Part shown: positions 1 through 10,087 of the stretch, one piece after another
How positions within the stretch are numbered: position 1 is the stretch's first letter
How the letters are laid out: every line of letters starts with the position of its first letter
Source: Flavobacteriales bacterium
GTDB taxonomy: Bacteria > Bacteroidota > Bacteroidia > Flavobacteriales > JASBRU01
Assembly: GCA_030149285.1 (NCBI GenBank)
Contig: JASBRU010000003.1
Coordinates: forward strand, 250,001-314,000
Direction: 5' to 3'
Length of the DNA stretch: 64,000 nt
The notes under the pieces: model-generated
What the model was told of the DNA's origin: nothing
The model's input: only the letters and a program-made list of their open reading frames with translations
Databases searched by the model: none
Made by a program: the position numbers and the translations under genes

Positions 1-1228
1 CTATCAAACCATTACGTGCATCTTCCGGTGTACGAGAAGATCTAATTAGGTTAATAATAGCATCTAAGTTATCAAGTGCTATTAATAAACCTTCTAATAT
101 ATGTGCACGCTTTTCAGCTTGTGATAGCTCATACTTTGTTCTTCTTACAACTACATCATGTCTGTGCTCAACAAAATAATGGATAAGGTCTTTCAGATTT
201 AACATCTGAGGACGACCATTTACCAATGCAATGTTGTTTACACTAAAAGAAGATTGTAATTGAGTATACTTAAATAGCATATTCAATACAATATTAGGTA
301 CCGCATCGCGCTTCAACACATATACAATACGCATACCGTTACGGTCAGACTCATCTCTGATGTCTGATATACCTTCGATCTTCTTATCATTTACCAGTTC
401 AGCCGTTTTCTTAATCATTTCGGCTTTATTCACTTGGTAAGGTATCTCGGTAACAATAATGCACTCTCTACCGTTTACCTCTTCAATAGTAGCTTTACTA
501 CGTATTACAATACGTCCTCTACCTGTTTCAAAGGCATTAATTACACCTTCGTAACCATATATAGTACCACCTGTAGGAAAATCAGGAGCAGAAATATGCT
601 GACTTCTTAACTCTTCTATGGTAATATCTCTATTATCAATGTAAGCATTGGTTGCATTAATAACCTCAGTAAGGTTATGTGGGGGCATATTGGTTGCCAT
701 ACCTACCGCAATACCAGATGCACCGTTTACCAATAATTGAGGCACTCTGGTTGGTAGCACTGTAGGCTCCGTTAATGAGTCATCAAAGTTTAATTGGTAA
801 TCAACAGTTTCTTTATCAATATCGGCTAGCATTTCCTCTGCAATCTTCTCTAATCTTGCTTCAGTATAACGCATAGCTGCAGGGCTATCACCATCTACAG
901 AACCAAAGTTACCTTGCCCATCTACTAATGTGTAACGTAAAGACCAAGGTTGGGCCATACGTACCATTGTATCATATACAGATGTATCACCATGTGGATG
1001 AAACTTACCCAACACCTCTCCTACTATCCTAGCAGACTTCTTGTGAGCCCTGTTTGATAGTACTCCTAACTCATGCATACCATACAATACCCTACGGTGT
1101 ACCGGCTTCATACCATCTCTTACATCGGGTAATGCACGAGATACAATCACAGACATCGAATAATCGATGTATGATGATTTCATTTCTTCCTCTATGTTAA
1201 TCGGGATTATTCTTTCTCCGTCAGCCAT
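1..1228 (-). CDS. gyrA: DNA gyrase subunit A (partial, N-terminal part)
   Basis: This gene is absent from the ORF track because its 3' end lies outside the window. Reading the minus strand from the ATG at 1228 gives [16 protein letters not shown] followed by an uninterrupted GyrA breakage-reunion domain of about 409 residues. The catalytic tyrosine is in [10 protein letters not shown] (Tyr121, equivalent to E. coli Tyr122). The quinolone-resistance region reads [10 protein letters not shown], with Thr at the E. coli Ser83 position and Asp at the 87 position. GyrA with GyrB introduces negative supercoils using ATP. The gene is divergent from clpC. Identification is certain; the C-terminal beta-pinwheel is not visible. 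Confidence 0.97.
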   Translation of the reverse strand, partial: MADGERIIPINIEEEMKSSYIDYSMSVIVSRALPDVRDGMKPVHRRVLYGMHELGVLSNRAHKKSARIVGEVLGKFHPHGDTSVYDTMVRMAQPWSLRYTLVDGQGNFGSVDGDSPAAMRYTEARLEKIAEEMLADIDKETVDYQLNFDDSLTEPTVLPTRVPQLLVNGASGIAVGMATNMPPHNLTEVINATNAYIDNRDITIEELRSQHISAPDFPTGGTIYGYEGVINAFETGRGRIVIRSKATIEEVNGRECIIVTEIPYQVNKAEMIKKTAELVNDKKIEGISDIRDESDRNGMRIVYVLKRDAVPNIVLNMLFKYTQLQSSFSVNNIALVNGRPQMLNLKDLIHYFVEHRHDVVVRRTKYELSQAEKRAHILEGLLIALDNLDAIINLIRSSRTPEDARNGLI

Positions 1229-1397
1229 AATGTCAGTCTATTATCTAAATTTAACCTAGAATTAATAAAGGACGAATATACATAATTAAGCCCCTTAAAA
1301 CACGTTATAAGTCTAGCAAAAATGCTGATTTATAAACAAAATTCTGTTAATAAATACACCTATTTAAACAGGTGTTTTGAAAATACCATTGGCTACA

Positions 1398-1428
1398 TTT
1401 GGTTATAAACCTTTTTGGCATAACTTTG
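1398..1428 (+). promoter_or_regulatory. clpC promoter, Bacteroidota type
   Basis: TTTG at 1398-1401, a 19-base spacer and TAACTTTG at 1421-1428 fit the Bacteroidota consensus TTTG-N19-TAnnTTTG recognised by the primary sigma factor. The clpC ATG lies 32 bases downstream, allowing a short leader. Confidence 0.8.
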
Positions 1429-1460
1429 GTTTAAAGGATAGTAAATAACAATCTTATATA

Positions 1461-4067
1461 ATGGACGAAAATTTTTCACCACGAGTAAAAGACGTAATCA
1501 GCTTCAGTAAGGAAGAGGCCCTTCGTTTAGGGCATGATTATATTGGTACTGAGCACTTAATGCTTGGGCTGATACGTGAAGGTGAAGGTAGCGCTATTAA
1601 GATTCTGGAAAATTTAGATGTAGACTTAAAGACCTTTCGAAATAAGATAGAATCAATTAGTGTTAGTGATATTCACCAACAAGCCGGTAGAAAAAAGAAT
1701 TTACCGCTTACTCGACAAGCCGAAAAGGCTTTAAAAACAACTTTTTTAGAAGCGAAGCTTTTTCAAAGCAGCATTATACGCACCTCTCACCTATTGTTGT
1801 GTATTTTAAGAAACGAGGATGACCCTGTTTCTAAAGTACTAAGACAAATGAAGGTAGACTATGATGTTGTAAAAAATGAGTACCAAACATATTATTCTGA
1901 TGATTTAGGAGACGATGCAGGCCCTAGTGCTGAATTGCCTTATGATGATGACGATGATTCTTTTGAAGAGCGCAAAGACAACCCATACGGAGGTTCATCA
2001 GCGGGTGGAGCTAAAAAAGCAGATGCAAAAAGCAAAACTCCGGTATTAGATAACTTTGGTAGAGACCTAACAAAGGCTGCCGAAGAGGACAAACTAGACC
2101 CTGTAGTTGGGCGCGAAAAAGAAATTGAGCGTGTGTCGCAAATCTTAAGTCGTAGAAAAAAGAACAACCCCCTTTTAATTGGTGAACCGGGTGTGGGTAA
2201 ATCTGCTATTGCAGAAGGACTTGCATTACGTATCATCAAGCGTAAGGTATCTCGTGTGTTGTTTGATAAACGCGTAGTTACTTTAGACCTTGCTTCATTG
2301 GTTGCCGGTACAAAATACCGCGGTCAGTTTGAAGAGCGTATGAAAGCTGTAATGAACGAGCTAGAGAAGAATGATGACATCATCTTGTTTATAGATGAGC
2401 TACACACAATTGTAGGCGCAGGTGGCGCAGCAGGTTCTTTAGATGCCTCAAACATGTTTAAACCAGCCTTAGCGCGCGGAGAAATACAATGTATTGGTGC
2501 CACTACCCTAGACGAATATCGTCAACACATAGAAAAAGATGGTGCCTTAGAGCGTCGTTTCCAAAAGGTAATGGTAGAACCTACCAGTCCAACGGAAACG
2601 ATAGAAATACTTAACAACATTAAAGATAAGTACGAGGAACACCATAATGTAAACTATACTGATGAGGCTATAGAGGCATGTGTATCTCTTACTTCTCGTT
2701 ACATTAGCGACAGACACTTACCGGACAAGGCTATTGATGCTATGGACGAAGCAGGTTCGCGCGTGCACATTACAAACATCAATGTTCCGGAAAATGTGAT
2801 GTCTCTAGAAAAGCAACTAGAGGAAATCAAACAAAAGAAAATTGATGTTGTAAAAAGCCAACGTTACGAAGAAGCTGCTCGCTTACGTGATGATGAAAAA
2901 CGTTTAGAAGATGAGCTTGCCAAAGCACAAAAACTTTGGGAAGAAGATGTAAAAAATCATCGTGAAACAGTTACCGAAGACAATGTTGCTGAAGTTGTAG
3001 CCATGATGACAGGAATACCTGTACAACGTATTGCTAAAAACGAAAGTAATCGTTTAAAGCATATGGCTGAAGACATGAAAGGCAGAGTTATTGGTCAAGA
3101 AGAAGCTGTAGACAAAGTAGTAAGAGCTATACAGCGTAACCGTGCCGGATTAAAAGACCCAAACAAACCAATTGGTACTTTTATATTCTTAGGACAAACA
3201 GGTGTTGGTAAAACGCAATTAGCAAAAGAGCTTTCTATTAACATATTTGATAGCCCAGATGCATTAATCCGTATTGACATGAGTGAATACATGGAGAAAT
3301 TTGCCATCTCTCGCTTAATCGGAGCGCCTCCGGGATATGTAGGTTATGAAGAAGGCGGACAGCTTACTGAAAGAGTAAGACGTAAGCCCTACTCTGTTGT
3401 GTTGCTAGATGAAATAGAAAAAGCACACCCAGATGTATTTAACTTGTTACTACAAGCTATGGACGATGGGCAAATGACAGATAGCTTAGGCAGAAAGATT
3501 GACTTTAGAAACACAATCATCATTATGACTTCTAACATTGGTTCTCGCCAATTGAAAGATTTTGGTAGTGGTGTTGGTTTCGGTACATCTGCCAAAACAA
3601 ATGCAAGTGATAGCCATGCCAGAAGCGTTATAGAAAATGCTTTGAAAAAAGCTTTTGCTCCTGAGTTCTTAAACCGTGTAGATGATGTTATCTTATTCAA
3701 TGCACTTGAACGTGAAGATATTCATAAAATCATTGATATTGAATTAGAGAAGCTTTACAAGCGTATTAAAGATTTAGGATACAACCTTACTTTAAGTGAA
3801 GGCGCAAAAGATTATATAGCTGATAAAGGCTTTGATAGACAATTTGGAGCACGCCCATTAAACCGTGCAATACAAAAGTATATTGAAGATCCTTTAGCAG
3901 AAGGCATCATTAACTCCGATGTTTCTGAAGGAGACGATATCTTATTGGAGTACGACAAAGAAAAAGATAAGATTGAAGTAAAAGTCACCAAGCCTAAAAA
4001 GAAAAAGGCTACTCCTAAAAAGGCTACAGAAGAAAAGCCCGGAGAAGAAGAAAAGAAAGATGAATAA
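1461..4067 (+). CDS. clpC: ATP-dependent Clp protease ATP-binding subunit ClpC
   Basis: AAA+ unfoldase that feeds damaged or tagged proteins to ClpP. Two Clp-N repeats occupy about residues 1-145, followed by an acidic linker. The first AAA domain has Walker [10 protein letters not shown] near residue 240. A UVR motif ([20 protein letters not shown]) lies near 460-490, and the second AAA domain has GQTGVGKTQ near 578. The UVR-containing middle region separates ClpC from ClpB. The C-terminus ends in a long Lys/Glu-rich tail after the D2-small domain. Length 868 aa is normal to slightly long for the family. The start is supported by a well-placed promoter. Single gene ended by a strong terminator. 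Confidence 0.97.
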   Translation: MDENFSPRVKDVISFSKEEALRLGHDYIGTEHLMLGLIREGEGSAIKILENLDVDLKTFRNKIESISVSDIHQQAGRKKNLPLTRQAEKALKTTFLEAKLFQSSIIRTSHLLLCILRNEDDPVSKVLRQMKVDYDVVKNEYQTYYSDDLGDDAGPSAELPYDDDDDSFEERKDNPYGGSSAGGAKKADAKSKTPVLDNFGRDLTKAAEEDKLDPVVGREKEIERVSQILSRRKKNNPLLIGEPGVGKSAIAEGLALRIIKRKVSRVLFDKRVVTLDLASLVAGTKYRGQFEERMKAVMNELEKNDDIILFIDELHTIVGAGGAAGSLDASNMFKPALARGEIQCIGATTLDEYRQHIEKDGALERRFQKVMVEPTSPTETIEILNNIKDKYEEHHNVNYTDEAIEACVSLTSRYISDRHLPDKAIDAMDEAGSRVHITNINVPENVMSLEKQLEEIKQKKIDVVKSQRYEEAARLRDDEKRLEDELAKAQKLWEEDVKNHRETVTEDNVAEVVAMMTGIPVQRIAKNESNRLKHMAEDMKGRVIGQEEAVDKVVRAIQRNRAGLKDPNKPIGTFIFLGQTGVGKTQLAKELSINIFDSPDALIRIDMSEYMEKFAISRLIGAPPGYVGYEEGGQLTERVRRKPYSVVLLDEIEKAHPDVFNLLLQAMDDGQMTDSLGRKIDFRNTIIIMTSNIGSRQLKDFGSGVGFGTSAKTNASDSHARSVIENALKKAFAPEFLNRVDDVILFNALEREDIHKIIDIELEKLYKRIKDLGYNLTLSEGAKDYIADKGFDRQFGARPLNRAIQKYIEDPLAEGIINSDVSEGDDILLEYDKEKDKIEVKVTKPKKKKATPKKATEEKPGEEEKKDE

Positions 4068-4070
4068 TCA

Positions 4071-4099
4071 AAAAAGGGAGCTAATTAGCTCCCTTTTTT
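4071..4099. terminator. Bidirectional terminator between clpC and lysA
   Basis: The hairpin GGGAGCTAATTAGCTCCC is flanked by an A-run on the left and a T-run on the right. It can therefore stop clpC on the plus strand and lysA on the minus strand, which converge here. Confidence 0.9.
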
Positions 4100-4103
4100 A
4101 TTT

Positions 4104-5258
4104 CTATAATTCATCAGAGTATAACACCGCCGCCTTATCTCTAAGGTTGTACTGCGAAGCCATTACTTCGCCATAAGCCGCAGTGGTTCTAATTGCAATT
4201 AGATCTCCTCTTTTAGTGGTAGGCATTGTTACTGCTTTTCCAAAACTATCAGAAGACTCACAAATAGGACCTACAACATCATACTTCTCTGTACCTTCAT
4301 GTGGCGTAATATTCTCTACTTTATGATAACTCTGATACAGCGCTGGTCTTATCAACTCTGTCATCCCGGCATCTACAATCATAAAATTAGATTTAATCCC
4401 TTTTTTTACATAAAGTACTCGTGTAAATAAAGTACCACATTGCGCTACTAATGAACGACCTAGCTCAAAGTGCAATTGCTGATGTGGGCGTAAATCTAAA
4501 TGCTCTTTAAAGATCGCGAAGAAGGTCTCAAAGTCCGGAATCAGGTTCTCATCCGGCTTGTAATAATCTACCCCTAAACCACCCCCTACATTAATATGAG
4601 GGATAATCAGGTTGTGATTGATAAACCACTCTTGTATAGTGTTTACACGCAAGCACAAGCTTTTAAAAGCAGATAGGTCATTAATTTGAGAGCCTATATG
4701 AAAATGTATACCCGTTAACTCTATATTTTCACACTTACCAAGTACTGTTAGTAAATGCTCTAGCTCCCATAAGTTAATGCCAAACTTGTTTTCATCTAAG
4801 CCAGTGGTTATGTAATGGTGCGTGTTTGCATTTACATTTGGGTTTATACGTAAAGCAATACGTGCAGTTTTACCTTTAGTTACTGCCAACTCATTAATTA
4901 CGTTCAATTCTTCAATAGACTCAATGTTAAAGCAAAATATATCTGCATCTAAGGCATCATTAATCTCCTTATCTGTTTTACCAACTCCTGCAAAAACTAT
5001 ATCCTCCTTTTTAAAACCAACTTCAACTGCTCTTAGCACTTCGTTACCGCTTACACAGTCGGCACCAAAGCCGGCATTCTTTATTATTTCTAATATCTTA
5101 TGATTTGCATTTGCTTTTAAAGCGTAATGCACATGGTATCCGTATTTTGTTGCTTCTTTTGAAGCCGCATCTAATGTGGCCTTTAATATCTCTAAATCAT
5201 AGTAAAATAGAGGAGTTTGCAACTTGTCCTTTTGTTCAATTATTCTTGTAAAATCCAT
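4104..5258 (-). CDS. lysA: Diaminopimelate decarboxylase
   Basis: Pyridoxal-phosphate enzyme converting meso-diaminopimelate to L-lysine, the last step of lysine synthesis. Fold-type III features are present: PLP lysine in HYALKANAN (Lys48), HFHIGSQ, the glycine-rich phosphate loop VGGGLGVDYY, and the C-terminal dimer-active-site motif CESSDSFG followed by YGEVMASQYNLR. At 384 aa it is close to the family norm. It lies 8 bases downstream of lysC on the same strand, so aspartokinase and the terminal enzyme are co-transcribed. Confidence 0.96.
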   Translation of the reverse strand: MDFTRIIEQKDKLQTPLFYYDLEILKATLDAASKEATKYGYHVHYALKANANHKILEIIKNAGFGADCVSGNEVLRAVEVGFKKEDIVFAGVGKTDKEINDALDADIFCFNIESIEELNVINELAVTKGKTARIALRINPNVNANTHHYITTGLDENKFGINLWELEHLLTVLGKCENIELTGIHFHIGSQINDLSAFKSLCLRVNTIQEWFINHNLIIPHINVGGGLGVDYYKPDENLIPDFETFFAIFKEHLDLRPHQQLHFELGRSLVAQCGTLFTRVLYVKKGIKSNFMIVDAGMTELIRPALYQSYHKVENITPHEGTEKYDVVGPICESSDSFGKAVTMPTTKRGDLIAIRTTAAYGEVMASQYNLRDKAAVLYSDEL

Positions 5259-5266
5259 TGTAATCT

Positions 5267-6583
5267 CTATTTAAACAAATGATTATTCAATGAATTCAAG
5301 GTCTCTTTCTTGTAAGAAGAGTCTACAAGAATAGTAACATTGTGCTTACTCCCACCGTATGATATCATTCGGATAGGCACATGGCTAACTGCTGTAAATA
5401 TTTCAGAAGCTAAGCCACTGTTTTTAGCAATAAAGTTACCCACCACACAAATAATTGATTGATTATGATCTACCTGAACCACGCCATACGTTTCTAATTC
5501 AGACACAATTTTATCTAAGTGCGTTGTATCATCTATGGTTAAAGATATGGCCACCTCTGACGTTGTAATCATATCTATAGAGGTTTTATAGCTTTCAAAA
5601 ACCTCAAATACTCTGCGTAAAAAACCATAAGCCATCAGCATACGGCCCGACTTAATTTTAATAGCCGTAATACCGTCTTTTGCTGCTACCGCTTTTACAG
5701 ATGATTCACTAGAAGTAGAAGAAACCAATGTACCTGGCACTTCTGGCTCCATTGTGTTTTTTAAACGTACATTAATGTTTGCATTTTGCGCTGGCAAAAT
5801 ACTAGCAGGGTGTAATATTTTAGCCCCAAAATAGGCCAACTCCGCTGCTTCATCAAAAGATAAAGCTGATAAAGTGCGGGTGTTCTCTACAAAACGAGGA
5901 TCGTTATTATGGAACCCGTCAATATCAGTCCATATTTGTATCTCATCTACTTTTATGGCTGCTCCTATTAAAGAAGCAGAGTAATCACTTCCCCCTCTTC
6001 TTAAGTTATCTACTTCACCGTATGCATTTCTACAAATAAAGCCTTGTGTAATATATATACCCGATGGGCTTTCGGTTTCTAACTCTCTTTTTAAGTTCTC
6101 CTCTATATAATAGTTGTCAGGCTCACCCTCTTTATCAATACGCATAAAGTTTAGCGCACTAATCAATTGGTTTTGATGCCCTTGCTCTTCTAAGTAATAA
6201 CTTAAAAATGCAGTAGACAGTAACTCACCCTGAGCAAGTACCGCTTTCTCTTCATATAGCGTAAACATATCCAAGGTAAAAGAACGGATATACTCAAACC
6301 TGTTTTTCACATAGTCCTCACCTATTTGCAAGTACTTATCAGTGCTCAACAACTGCTTAACGGTATCTAAATGTTTTCGCTCTAGCTCAGTTATTTGCTT
6401 ATTGGCAACATCCTTTTTGTTGTTGTATAAGCTTTTTGCAATTTCCACTAAAGCATCTGTGGCACCAGACATTGCAGAGCAAACCGCAATCATAGGTTTT
6501 TCTTGCTGAAGCAATAGTTCAGCTACCTTTTGGATACGCTCTGCAGAACCGACTGAGGTTCCTCCGAATTTTAAAACATTCAT
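5267..6583 (-). CDS. lysC: Aspartate kinase
   Basis: Phosphorylates aspartate, the entry step for the lysine, threonine and methionine pathways. The kinase signature KFGGTSVGSAERI is at residues 5-17, and the substrate and ATP-binding segment RGGSDYSASLIGAA lies in the middle. ACT regulatory domains occupy roughly the last 150 residues and probably mediate feedback control by an end product. At 438 aa it is a monofunctional kinase, without the homoserine dehydrogenase part of ThrA or MetL. First gene of a lysC-lysA operon; no regulatory leader was recognised upstream. Confidence 0.95.
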   Translation of the reverse strand: MNVLKFGGTSVGSAERIQKVAELLLQQEKPMIAVCSAMSGATDALVEIAKSLYNNKKDVANKQITELERKHLDTVKQLLSTDKYLQIGEDYVKNRFEYIRSFTLDMFTLYEEKAVLAQGELLSTAFLSYYLEEQGHQNQLISALNFMRIDKEGEPDNYYIEENLKRELETESPSGIYITQGFICRNAYGEVDNLRRGGSDYSASLIGAAIKVDEIQIWTDIDGFHNNDPRFVENTRTLSALSFDEAAELAYFGAKILHPASILPAQNANINVRLKNTMEPEVPGTLVSSTSSESSVKAVAAKDGITAIKIKSGRMLMAYGFLRRVFEVFESYKTSIDMITTSEVAISLTIDDTTHLDKIVSELETYGVVQVDHNQSIICVVGNFIAKNSGLASEIFTAVSHVPIRMISYGGSKHNVTILVDSSYKKETLNSLNNHLFK

Positions 6584-6604
6584 TTCTATCGTTTTTATTT
6601 ACAC

Positions 6605-6632
6605 AAAAAAAGGGGCAGATTTCTCTGCCCCT
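6605..6632 (-). terminator. Terminator of the bamD-to-fabI operon
   Basis: On the minus strand AGGGGCAGA-GAAA-TCTGCCCCT forms a nine-base-pair stem followed by TTTTTT. It sits 25 bases after the fabI stop and before lysC. Confidence 0.9.
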
Positions 6633-6656
6633 CTAGGTGAGAAATCTATACTTAAT

Positions 6657-7481
6657 TTATTCCTTCTTATCTTTCATAAACTCATCCATTACAGCATCAC
6701 TAACACCTACGTTAGAAAAACCACCATCATGGTATAAGTTCTGCATTGTTACTTTTCTGGTTAAATCAGAAAACAAACTAATACAGTATGCAGCACAATC
6801 ATCAGCATCTGCATTGCCTAAAGGCGACATTTTATCAGCATAGCTGATAAATCCGTCAAAACCTTTTACACCACTACCTGCGGTAGTCATGGTTGGCGAT
6901 TGTGATATCGTATTTACACGTACTTTGTTTTTCACACCATAGTGGTACCCAAAACTACGTGCAATAGACTCTAAATAAGCCTTATTGTCTGCCATGTCAT
7001 TATAATCCGGGAATGTACGTTGCGCTGCCATATACGTAAGCGCTAATACAGACCCCCATTCGTTTATTGCATCCATTTTGTATGCAGTTTGCAATACTCT
7101 ATGGAAAGACATTGCAGAAACATCAAATCCTTTTACAGTCCAATCGTAATTCATATCTGTGTAATGCTTGCCTTTACGCACATTTACAGACATACCGATT
7201 GAGTGTAATACAAAATCCACTGGTCCACCCAATATTTCCATTGATTTGGTAAACAAGTTTTCCAAATCTTCCATGCTTGTAGCATCAGCCGGGATAATTT
7301 CGCTACCTGTTGCCGCTGCCAAGTCATTTATCTCTCCCATACGCATTGCTATAGGCGCATTGGTCAATACAAATTTTGCTCCGTGAGCATGAGCTTGTTC
7401 AGCAACTTTCCAGGCGATGGAGTCTTTATTCAATGCTCCAAAAATAATCCCTCTCTTACCTTCTAATAGTTTCGCAGACAT
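6657..7481 (-). CDS. fabI: Enoyl-[acyl-carrier-protein] reductase [NADH]
   Basis: Final reduction of each fatty-acid elongation cycle (trans-2-enoyl-ACP to acyl-ACP), in the cytoplasm. It is an atypical short-chain dehydrogenase: the N-terminus MSAKLLEGKRGIIFGALNKDSIAWK matches the FabI cofactor loop. The active-site pair is visible as YNDMADNK (Tyr-x6-Lys), preceded by the second FabI tyrosine in TYMAAQR. Length 274 aa fits FabI. It follows recN by 34 bases and has its own -7 box, so it may be transcribed both from the operon and alone. Confidence 0.95.
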   Translation of the reverse strand: MSAKLLEGKRGIIFGALNKDSIAWKVAEQAHAHGAKFVLTNAPIAMRMGEINDLAAATGSEIIPADATSMEDLENLFTKSMEILGGPVDFVLHSIGMSVNVRKGKHYTDMNYDWTVKGFDVSAMSFHRVLQTAYKMDAINEWGSVLALTYMAAQRTFPDYNDMADNKAYLESIARSFGYHYGVKNKVRVNTISQSPTMTTAGSGVKGFDGFISYADKMSPLGNADADDCAAYCISLFSDLTRKVTMQNLYHDGGFSNVGVSDAVMDEFMKDKKE

Positions 7482-7501
7482 ATTTAGTTTCTTTTGATGG
7501 G

Positions 7502-7509
7502 CAAATATA
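7502..7509 (-). promoter_or_regulatory. Possible internal fabI promoter (-7 box)
   Basis: The minus strand reads TATATTTG, an exact TAnnTTTG box, 20 bases before the fabI ATG. No clear -33 TTTG is found at the expected distance. Confidence 0.45.
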
Positions 7510-7515
7510 AAACTT

Positions 7516-9171
7516 TTAGGCTTTTAATAGCTCTTTTGCATTTGCTAAGGCTGCATCTGTCAATTCTTCACCGCTCAACATCTTTGCAATTGCGTCAATA
7601 CGTTCATCTCCAACCACTTCACTCATAGCAGTTGTAGTTACTCCATTCTCCTCAGCCTTAAATACTTGGTAGTGTCTATTTCCTTTTCCGGCAATTTGCG
7701 GTAAATGGGTAATAGCAATTACCTGCATAGTCTTGCCCATTTCTTGCATTATCAGTCCCATTTTACCTGCAATTTCACCCGATATACCGGTATCAATTTC
7801 ATCAAAAATAATGGAAGGCAAATTGCTGTGTTTAGCCAATATCGCTTTAATACTCAACATCAAGCGAGATAGTTCACCACCCGATGCTACCTTAGCTATA
7901 GGCTGTAATGCACTACCTGAGTTGGCTGTAAATAAAAAGTTGATTTTATCTATACCTGTTGAGCTCAATTCATTACTAATTATTTGCTCAACTTTAAATT
8001 GTGCCTTTGGCATTCCTAACTTTACTAATGAGTCTTGAACTTGGCTTTGCAGTTGAGGAATGGCTTTTTTACGATTTTCTGAAAGTGTTTTTGCTTTCTC
8101 CAATAAATCACTTTCCAGTGTGTTTATCTCAGAATTCAGGGCTTTTATTCGCTCTTCAGAGCCAATTACTTGTTGTAATTTATCGGATAAAGCCTCTTGA
8201 ATTTCTAATAACTCTTCAATAGAGTCTACCTGATGCTTTTGTTGTAAACGGTAAATTAAATCGAGTTTTTCATTCAACTGATTAATTCTATCAGGCTGAT
8301 ATTCTGTATTTTGTTCTAAAACTTCTATTTCAGAGCTAATGTCTCTCAGTTCTAATAAAGCACTTTCTATACGCTCTGCTATGTTTCTTAAAGCCGTATT
8401 GTAGTCGGCTGCTTTTTCTAAAGACGATTTTACTTCTCGTAAATTAGAAATCACACCCATTTCTTCTGCATCTAACAAGCCAAAAGAATTCACAAGCAAT
8501 TGTTTAATCTCCTCTGCATTACTTAGGGTACTCAACTCCTCTTCCATTGACTGTTGCTCAGAATCTTTGAGGTTTGCTTCTGCCAATTCTTGGTGCAAAA
8601 AGCTGTTGTAGTCGAATTCGTTTTGCAGCTGTTCTTGCTCCCCTTCTATTTCTGTCAATTTTTGTTTCAAAACAGATAAGTCATCGTACCCATTTTGAAA
8701 TTCTTGCACGTTTTTATGGTTACCTGCCACTGCATCTAGCACATTTAACTGAAATGATGCACGATTTAGGGTTAATGTCTGATGTTGGGAGTGAATATCG
8801 ATTAAAAAGGCTGCAATTTTATTCAGCACTTCTAAGTTTACGGGGGTATCATTTATAAAAGCGCGCGATTTTCCGGATGGAGTTATCTCTCTACGTATGA
8901 TTGTTCGCTTTTCGTAATCTAAGTCTTCTTCTTCAAAAAATCCTTCCAACTGATACTTAGTGATATCAAATATGGCCTCAATAACACATTTAACTTCTTT
9001 ATCTCTAATACTGTTTAAATCGGCTCTTTGTCCTAAAACTAAACCCAATGCACCCAGCAAAATAGATTTACCCGCTCCTGTTTCGCCGGTAATAGTAGAA
9101 AAACCCTCAGAAAAATCAATTTCTAGGGTATCAATTAAGGCATAATTTTTTACAGAAAGTTTACTTAGCAT
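7516..9171 (-). CDS. recN: DNA repair protein RecN
   Basis: SMC-like ATPase used in double-strand-break repair. The N-terminal Walker A is GETGAGKSILLGALG near residue 30. A central coiled coil spans about residues 150-370, rich in Glu, Gln and Leu. The C-terminal half has the ABC signature ASGGELSRLMLSIKAI and Walker B IIFDEIDTGISGE. At 551 aa it is a full-length RecN. It sits between the DUF4835 gene and fabI, as commonly seen in Flavobacteriia. Confidence 0.96.
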   Translation of the reverse strand: MLSKLSVKNYALIDTLEIDFSEGFSTITGETGAGKSILLGALGLVLGQRADLNSIRDKEVKCVIEAIFDITKYQLEGFFEEEDLDYEKRTIIRREITPSGKSRAFINDTPVNLEVLNKIAAFLIDIHSQHQTLTLNRASFQLNVLDAVAGNHKNVQEFQNGYDDLSVLKQKLTEIEGEQEQLQNEFDYNSFLHQELAEANLKDSEQQSMEEELSTLSNAEEIKQLLVNSFGLLDAEEMGVISNLREVKSSLEKAADYNTALRNIAERIESALLELRDISSEIEVLEQNTEYQPDRINQLNEKLDLIYRLQQKHQVDSIEELLEIQEALSDKLQQVIGSEERIKALNSEINTLESDLLEKAKTLSENRKKAIPQLQSQVQDSLVKLGMPKAQFKVEQIISNELSSTGIDKINFLFTANSGSALQPIAKVASGGELSRLMLSIKAILAKHSNLPSIIFDEIDTGISGEIAGKMGLIMQEMGKTMQVIAITHLPQIAGKGNRHYQVFKAEENGVTTTAMSEVVGDERIDAIAKMLSGEELTDAALANAKELLKA

Positions 9172-9178
9172 CTCAAAA

Positions 9179-9186
9179 CAAAACTA
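9179..9186 (-). promoter_or_regulatory. Possible recN -7 box close to the start codon
   Basis: TAGTTTTG on the minus strand lies only seven bases before the recN ATG. If used, it would give a nearly leaderless mRNA. It lies in the 19-base gap after the DUF4835 gene. Confidence 0.35.
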
Positions 9187-9190
9187 CGAA

Positions 9191-10087
9191 TTAGTTCGGT
9201 TTTATTTGATTCCATTTACCGGAATTTGATGCATCTATAGATAGTAGTGTTTCCACCATTTCAGCAGTTTTACCGTTAATTCCGCCACTAAATATGTTTA
9301 AAATCTCATCAGCTTTCGCATCAAAAAAGGCCTGCATTAAAAAAGAGTTTGGTCTACGACGGTGTACTTCGTTTAGCTCTTGTATACCTTTTTTGATATT
9401 TGCTTTTGCTACATCTTCCTTTGTAGCTAACAAATCCATACCTGTTCTGTGGTAGGTATACATAAACTTACGCAAGTTTACAAAAGCCGGATTCAACAGG
9501 TTTTCTACAAGCCAAAAACGGTTTTTATTGCCATCAAATGATTTCCATCCTGTAGCATTATTATCGTTTTGCGCATTATTTACAATCTGCTGAGCCTTAT
9601 TATAGTAAGGCGTTCCGCTTTGCATCTGAAAAGAATCATGATCTAAACCTATAACCACATATGCATAATAGGCCAGTATAGATGTTAGGTTAGATATGTG
9701 TGTATTTTGGTCAAAATCTAATCGTTGAAACTCTACATACTTAATTCTAAAGTTATTATCCTGAAAATTAAGTATTGGTGATTTATAAGAAGTACCAAAC
9801 ACAGGTCTAGTAGACTGAATTTGTAAGGTGCCACTAAAATCATCTACCGCATTTTGCTTGGTAATATTGATGACAATAGTACACTCTATACGTTCTTCTA
9901 ATTCATAGGTCTCAGTAGTCCACCTTGTGTTATTCATAAACTCAAGAATGGCTGTTTCTAAGGTTTTAAATATCTGTTTATTAGTATTTTGAATTTGTGG
10001 AGAAAGAATTTGTATAGTACAATTCAGCTCTTGCGCATTTGCAAAGCTTCCCACAAATAATGCTATAATAAACAAGTATTTTTTCAT
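9191..10087 (-). CDS. DUF4835 family secreted protein
   Basis: The signal peptide MKKYLFIIALFVGSFANAQ is followed by a 279-residue mature part. The start of the mature chain, ELNCTIQILSPQIQNTNKQIF, and the WTTETYELEERIECTI segment are typical of DUF4835, a Bacteroidota-specific family of unknown function placed between coaBC and recN. Exported to the periplasm or outer membrane. Its start overlaps the coaBC stop by four bases (ATGA), so translation is probably coupled. No catalytic motif is visible and no function is claimed. Confidence 0.88.
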   Translation of the reverse strand: MKKYLFIIALFVGSFANAQELNCTIQILSPQIQNTNKQIFKTLETAILEFMNNTRWTTETYELEERIECTIVINITKQNAVDDFSGTLQIQSTRPVFGTSYKSPILNFQDNNFRIKYVEFQRLDFDQNTHISNLTSILAYYAYVVIGLDHDSFQMQSGTPYYNKAQQIVNNAQNDNNATGWKSFDGNKNRFWLVENLLNPAFVNLRKFMYTYHRTGMDLLATKEDVAKANIKKGIQELNEVHRRRPNSFLMQAFFDAKADEILNIFSGGINGKTAEMVETLLSIDASNSGKWNQIKPN

